The translations under genes were made by a program, and so were the position numbers. A stretch of 10,547 nt of DNA from Croceimicrobium sp965658965 (GTDB taxonomy: Bacteria > Bacteroidota > Bacteroidia > Flavobacteriales > Schleiferiaceae), in NCBI GenBank assembly GCA_965658965.1, contig CBFHVV010000095.1, forward strand, positions 1 to 10,547, written 5' to 3'. Under the pieces are notes generated by a model, which had not been told where the DNA came from, did no database searches, and saw only the letters and a list, made by a program, of their open reading frames with translations. Positions 8,001 through 10,547 of the stretch are shown one piece after another. How positions within the stretch are numbered: position 1 is the first letter of the stretch; every line of letters begins with the position of its first letter.

Positions 8001-8240
8001 ATTAAGTTCAAAAGAATGGGCTGAGTGATGATCAGCACCGTGATCATGATTATGGGGGATTTCGAGAAAACTAGCCACGTAACCATCTGCATCTAGAAAG
8101 ATAGAACCTTGGCTAAGTTCGATTTTACTTTGAAAATCTCCCTGCCACTGTCCCTCGTTAGATACAAAAATAGCCTGTCCCCACAGGCTGGGACTAAAAA
8201 TTAATAGTCCCCAAAGTATGTAAGTCCTTATTAGTTCCAC
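5022..8240 (-). CDS. T9SS-exported protein: DUF7948-like N-terminus, SBBP beta-propeller, PKD repeats, CHU_C sorting domain
   Basis: A 1072-residue exported protein of unknown ligand. GTG 8240-8238 is the only good in-frame start; it gives a signal peptide (residues 1-23, ending SLWGQA). Residues about 24-235 match the DUF7948-type module (VSNEGQWQGDF at 26-36) and carry a His-rich stretch (63-75). Residues about 236-732 hold seven SBBP-like repeats, marked by blocks such as LLYATYLGG (304), LLHSTFWGG (383), LLWASYFGG (461) and LQYASYFGG (667), which suggests a seven-bladed propeller. Three Ig/PKD-type modules follow (about 745-980); the first two have WSFGN (771) and WDFGDGT (854). Residues 985-1072 are a CHU_C domain (YLPNAFSPNGDGLNDSFEIF; FNRWGEIVYE; PSGVYTF), the signal for T9SS passage across the outer membrane. 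Likely cell-surface or secreted, possibly adhesive. Its coding end overlaps hutH by 11 nt. Confidence 0.93.
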   Translation of the reverse strand: MELIRTYILWGLLIFSPSLWGQAIFVSNEGQWQGDFQSKIELSQGSIFLDADGYVASFLEIPHNHDHGADHHSAHSFELNSYRMSFLGRNQEAKWTGKGEQFYPRHYFLGNKQSKWRSNVSSYSQAEISNIYPGITIEMLEVEDKLKYNFILEPNADPNLIRMQYEGLKSLQLKEGVLHIETAVGTVKETIPLAYQIIDGEKVRVKCEYEIKDNTVQFKLGRYKKEKALIIDPVLDFSTFSGSGDLNFGNSATYGDNGSIYGAGVNFGINYPVTNGVFQASFEGDSAFNVDVSISKFDATGSQLLYATYLGGRDIEVVHSIISNEAGDLYILGNTGSSNFPVSSDAFQKIYGGGSFQSSFAFNDFDHGSDLFIAKISSDGSELLHSTFWGGSNNDGLNKEIYKNYGDHFRGEIILDENENVLIVSSTNSTDLPLNDANLLIRNENSQEALIGKFNPSLGSLLWASYFGGSGAETGYAIKEFDHKVFITGTTGSDDLEISPNALNVSRQGNYDGYIASFKANNGSLLNATYYGTPKEDQSFLMDYDYDGNIYIFGQTKGIISISPSVYSQPSSRQFLAKIDSSLASVLWQTALGSGQNKQDIVPSAFMVDECLNIYLSGWSGQSNTTGLPAIPNGNTFALPTTQDAFQTNTDGSDFYFMVLGHNASQLQYASYFGGSDYEHVDGGTSRFSKDGTIYQAVCSNCNNNSFPTSPTGYSPNSGSITCNMAVLKFSFQQILEADAQINFTTEIDSLCDALKVNFQNASNNATNYEWSFGNDSSSTDFNPSVTYSELGTYKVTLIAHDTICNISDTTEIEIIHDKISEPLADFKSDYIACDSKLEVDFDNLSRRANRFYWDFGDGTTSTDSSPKHSFSNFQDYQVMLIAEDSVCFRADTIYQFVSFNDSANSPTIVPSISTCSNGEIDITIENDKPWFVYNWQVESKNYAGHKPPIKFDKPGEKSFSVIINDTLCNREYIQNFEITLSEIREEIYLPNAFSPNGDGLNDSFEIFGDPCSDEASLKIFNRWGEIVYETNKPYSKFWDGNIQGKSAPSGVYTFIIIDSGRKEQGFLSLIR
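5031..5055 (+). terminator. Probable intrinsic terminator of hisS-hutH, inside the convergent gene's coding end
   Basis: AAGGCTT (5031-5037), a 3-nt AAA loop and AAGCCTT (5041-5047) form a perfect 7-bp stem that begins within the hutH stop codon. GTTCTTTT follows on the plus strand. On the minus strand the hairpin is followed by ATTCGTTAAA, not a T-run, so it should act mainly on hutH transcripts. The same bases encode the last residues (GFLSLIR) of the opposing protein. The U-tract is interrupted, so strength is uncertain. Confidence 0.6.
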
Positions 8241-8321
8241 TAGGGCAATAAATGTAGAAAAAAAACTCTTAGAAAATTCCTTTTTCTCTATAAGCCAGAT
8301 AAAAGCGCCTTGTTAATTAGT

Positions 8322-9506
8322 TTATGAATGGGCTTTAATTAAACTCGCTTCAATAAAATAAGGAGAGTCCATGGTATTGAGTGCGATTAAGTATTTTGCC
8401 CCGCCACTTTTAATTTTAAGTTTTTTTTCAATCGTGGATGCTTTATCAAAAAAGTTTCTACTTACCACATTAAATTGTCGGCCCTTTAGCTCCTTAGAAT
8501 AAGGCTTATGTATTTGATTTACAGACCAAATTCTGCCAGGGAAATCTTTGTAAACTTCGTCGGAACTGTAGACATTGGTATTTTTCGCCAATTTGGATAA
8601 TCCGTATTCAACTGCTACAGAATCCATCAAGCCAGATTTTAAAATACTACTATTGGGTAAATAGAGGTAATTATTTATCGAACCAAAGGAGACCGCTTTT
8701 TGATCAGAAATATTGTTGATAAATATTTGAAGGCCAGTATCCTCAATATTATAAGTTTTAAGCTTAACCGCGATTTGCTTGGGATCTAAATTAAAATTTA
8801 AGCAGAAGCAAATTTCTTTGCAGTCGTTCCTCTGACTAAGTATTAAAACTTCCTCACAGTGAGGGAGTTTTTCCAAATAACTGCGCCATTCAATAAGCGG
8901 ACTACATTTGATGATGAGTCGCTGGCATTTAGAAGCTAAACTTGCATAAAGCTCAAAGATAGAAGGGAGGTATTCTTCTAAGCTTACAATCTTTTTATGG
9001 TTTCCGTCACGGCGAGATGGGTCTATATATATCAGATCTTGAAAGGGAAGACTTTCCAGTATATCTTCCGCTTTCTGATTATAAGCTTGAAACTGCAAGT
9101 CTAGCTTTTGGAAATTATAGCAGGCCAAATCAAATAAACTGGCATTGGGCTCTACGTAAGTACTCTCTTTTGACTTTTTCGAAAAGTGGATAAAATCAAT
9201 GCCTAAACCACCAGTTAAATCACTAAAAGTATGATATCCGGTAAATAATTCTGACTTAAACTGGGCTAGCTCACTGCTGGTGCATTGCTCAAGATTTTCA
9301 CTGGGCGGTAAGAGGAGGGCAGTGTTTTGGTAAAAGTCGGGCAGCTTTTTACGAATTTTCTGTCTGGCCGCGATTTGCTCGATTAATAACCTTTTTGCCG
9401 CATCTTTTCCATATTTGAAAAGTAAAGTGCTAGTGTTTTCTTTGAGATTTTCACTAATAAAGTCTTGACTTTCAGCTTGCTCAATCAGTGGACCTAAATT
9501 TGGCAT
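8322..9506 (-). CDS. Class I SAM-dependent methyltransferase with THUMP-like C-terminal domain (PG_1098 type)
   Basis: A 394-residue protein from the ATG at 9506-9504. A TTG 13 codons upstream (9545) is open but adds an unconvincing polar stretch, and the bases before the ATG are A-rich, as is normal for this phylum. Residues 1-85 are helical and family-specific. The Rossmann core shows motif I as FSDLTGGLGIDF (94-105), a motif II acid in TYVEPNASLFDLACYN (116-131; E119), and motif IV as LIYIDPSRR (158-166). The IDPSRR form is characteristic of this THUMP-like group rather than the NPPY of amino-methyltransferases. The C-terminal part (about 310-394; FPGRIW at 322-327, SGGAKYLIALN at 367-377) fits the THUMP-like domain. 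By analogy to THUMP enzymes the substrate may be RNA, but this is unproven. It overlaps the upstream AI-2E gene by 26 nt. Confidence 0.85.
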   Translation of the reverse strand: MPNLGPLIEQAESQDFISENLKENTSTLLFKYGKDAAKRLLIEQIAARQKIRKKLPDFYQNTALLLPPSENLEQCTSSELAQFKSELFTGYHTFSDLTGGLGIDFIHFSKKSKESTYVEPNASLFDLACYNFQKLDLQFQAYNQKAEDILESLPFQDLIYIDPSRRDGNHKKIVSLEEYLPSIFELYASLASKCQRLIIKCSPLIEWRSYLEKLPHCEEVLILSQRNDCKEICFCLNFNLDPKQIAVKLKTYNIEDTGLQIFINNISDQKAVSFGSINNYLYLPNSSILKSGLMDSVAVEYGLSKLAKNTNVYSSDEVYKDFPGRIWSVNQIHKPYSKELKGRQFNVVSRNFFDKASTIEKKLKIKSGGAKYLIALNTMDSPYFIEASLIKAHS

Positions 9507-10547
9507 TTTGTTTAGATTTTTCGAGTGGGATGAGCCATCGCACAAACTTAATATGTCCTAAAAACTCACCTGCTAACAGTCTTAAAACACTGTAAAAAGG
9601 CACGGCTACTATCATCCCAGTAATTCCAGCAATAGAAGCGGCAAAAGAAATTACTAAAAATATTTCTAGCGGGTGTGCTTTAATACTGGTAGAGAAAATA
9701 AAAGGCTGGGTTATAAAATTATCTAAAAGTTGGACAATACCGAAAACAATAATTATAACAAAAAAAGCTGGCCCTAAGGCCATAGAATCGTCTGCTAATG
9801 CCTGTGCTAAACCTAAGGTAATACCAAAAGAAAGCCCAATCACCGGCCCTAAATAGGGAATGATATTTACTAAACCCGCAAAAAAGCCAATTACAATAGT
9901 ATTATGGAAACCGCCTAATCTTAAACCTAAGGTTACGAGGGTAGTAATGATGGTGACTTGGATAAGTAGTCCCACAAAATAGCGACTAATATTAGTGCGT
10001 AGGCGTGGGTAAATCTTACCTATGCGATCTTCAAATTTTTGGGGTACAAAAGCCATTATGATGGATCGGAAGAGATTTCGTTCTCTTAAAAAGAAAAAGG
10101 AGATGAAAAGGATACTAAAAATAGCAAAAGCCAGATTTCCCAGTCCGCCAATCAAATTAGTGAAGGTGTCGGTAAGCTTTTCCATATTAATGAGGTCACC
10201 CATTTGTGGAATTATTTCATCTTGACTAGGTACATGAAAATCCAAGCCTGTAGAAAGTCCGATACTAGAAATATAACTTTGCAATTCAATTTTAAATTGT
10301 CCGAAGAGTCCCTCAAAATCAACTTCCCTGAGAGCTTGGATCTCCTCTAATAACACAGGAGCAAAAAGTCCGATTATCCCAGCTACAATGCTTAAAAGTA
10401 GAAGAAGTGTTAAGATGGCGGCTAAATTGCGACCCAAATCAATTTTTGGAAAACGTTCACCACTTAGTAAATCTACGATGGGCTTAGACATCAGAGAAAC
10501 CAGTCCGGCTATTAAAACATAGGCCAAATTATAGCGGATCATCCACA
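9481..10547 (-). CDS. AI-2E family transporter / PerM-like membrane protein (5' end beyond the right edge)
   Basis: At least 353 residues are visible from an in-frame ATG at 10542-10540. The frame stays open upstream to the edge (TGG precedes the ATG), and the visible protein begins where family members already have one membrane helix behind them. The true start therefore probably lies outside, with a few tens of residues missing. Hydrophobic segments occur at about 3-20, 41-65, 131-150, 190-208, 215-245, 255-275 and 292-325. Between the second and third lies a soluble loop (about 66-125), as in AI-2E family proteins. The conserved NIIPYLGPVIG (about 226-236) and the QPFIFSTSIKAHPLEIFLVI segment support PF01594. 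Characterised relatives include an AI-2 exporter and Na+/H+ antiporters, so the name does not prove a substrate. The gene ends in TGA 26 nt inside the methyltransferase gene. Confidence 0.9.
   Translation of the reverse strand, partial: WMIRYNLAYVLIAGLVSLMSKPIVDLLSGERFPKIDLGRNLAAILTLLLLLSIVAGIIGLFAPVLLEEIQALREVDFEGLFGQFKIELQSYISSIGLSTGLDFHVPSQDEIIPQMGDLINMEKLTDTFTNLIGGLGNLAFAIFSILFISFFFLRERNLFRSIIMAFVPQKFEDRIGKIYPRLRTNISRYFVGLLIQVTIITTLVTLGLRLGGFHNTIVIGFFAGLVNIIPYLGPVIGLSFGITLGLAQALADDSMALGPAFFVIIIVFGIVQLLDNFITQPFIFSTSIKAHPLEIFLVISFAASIAGITGMIVAVPFYSVLRLLAGEFLGHIKFVRWLIPLEKSKQNAKFRSTD

Noticed and set aside
8249..8256. TACATTTA on the minus strand as a -7 element for the T9SS protein gene
   Set aside because: One base off consensus, no TTG at the expected distance, and it would leave almost no leader before the GTG.
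8258..8287. A/U-rich hairpin (AGAAAA/TTTTCT) followed by eight Ts on the minus strand, a possible terminator after the methyltransferase gene
   Set aside because: The stem has only six mostly A-U pairs and is separated from the T-run by five bases, so it is too weak to call.
9507..9545. TTG start extending the methyltransferase by 13 residues
   Set aside because: The ATG at 9506 is a better codon with an A-rich upstream region, and the extension shows no recognisable family sequence. It remains possible.
1..10547. Defence island, mobile element, CRISPR or biosynthetic cluster
   Set aside because: No transposase, integrase, nuclease, repeat array or pathway enzymes. All genes are intact apart from the two cut by window edges, and most match common chromosomal families.

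Overview
The window reads as ordinary chromosome from a member of the Bacteroidota, probably Flavobacteriia or a relative. The evidence is an A/T-rich sequence, A-rich regions rather than clear Shine-Dalgarno sites before starts, a TAnnTTTG-type promoter candidate, and a large secreted protein ending in the CHU_C/gliding-motility type C-terminal domain used by the type IX secretion system (T9SS). I see no IS element, phage gene, tRNA, rRNA, CRISPR array or obvious transferred island.

Layout. Positions 1-962 (minus) hold an SPFH/band-7 membrane protein and, overlapping its stop, the first 16 codons of another membrane or secreted protein that leaves the left edge. An 81-bp divergent spacer separates this from a plus-strand block: a membrane-anchored J-domain protein (1044-1958), histidyl-tRNA synthetase hisS (2146-3528) and histidine ammonia-lyase hutH (3515-5032). 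hisS and hutH overlap by 14 nt. The minus-strand block converges on hutH, with an 11-nt overlap of the coding ends. It contains a 1072-residue T9SS-exported beta-propeller/PKD protein (5022-8240), a THUMP-like class I methyltransferase of the PG_1098 type (8322-9506) and an AI-2E family membrane protein cut by the right edge (9481-10547). Only three non-coding gaps exceed 50 bp (963-1043, 1959-2145, 8241-8321), and none exceeds 300 bp.

How the genes may work together. hisS and hutH both consume free histidine, one for tRNA charging and one for deamination to urocanate, and their overlap suggests co-expression. No other hut gene is visible. The SPFH protein and the membrane J-protein are divergently arranged and could both serve membrane protein quality control, but that is inference. 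The methyltransferase and AI-2E genes overlap by 26 nt and are probably co-transcribed.

I do not see a convincing new multi-gene system. The points most worth a second look are the hisS-hutH coupling, the HIR-like SPFH protein, the odd start of the J-protein gene, a likely terminator embedded in the convergent gene's coding sequence, and the regular repeat and cysteine architecture of the exported protein.
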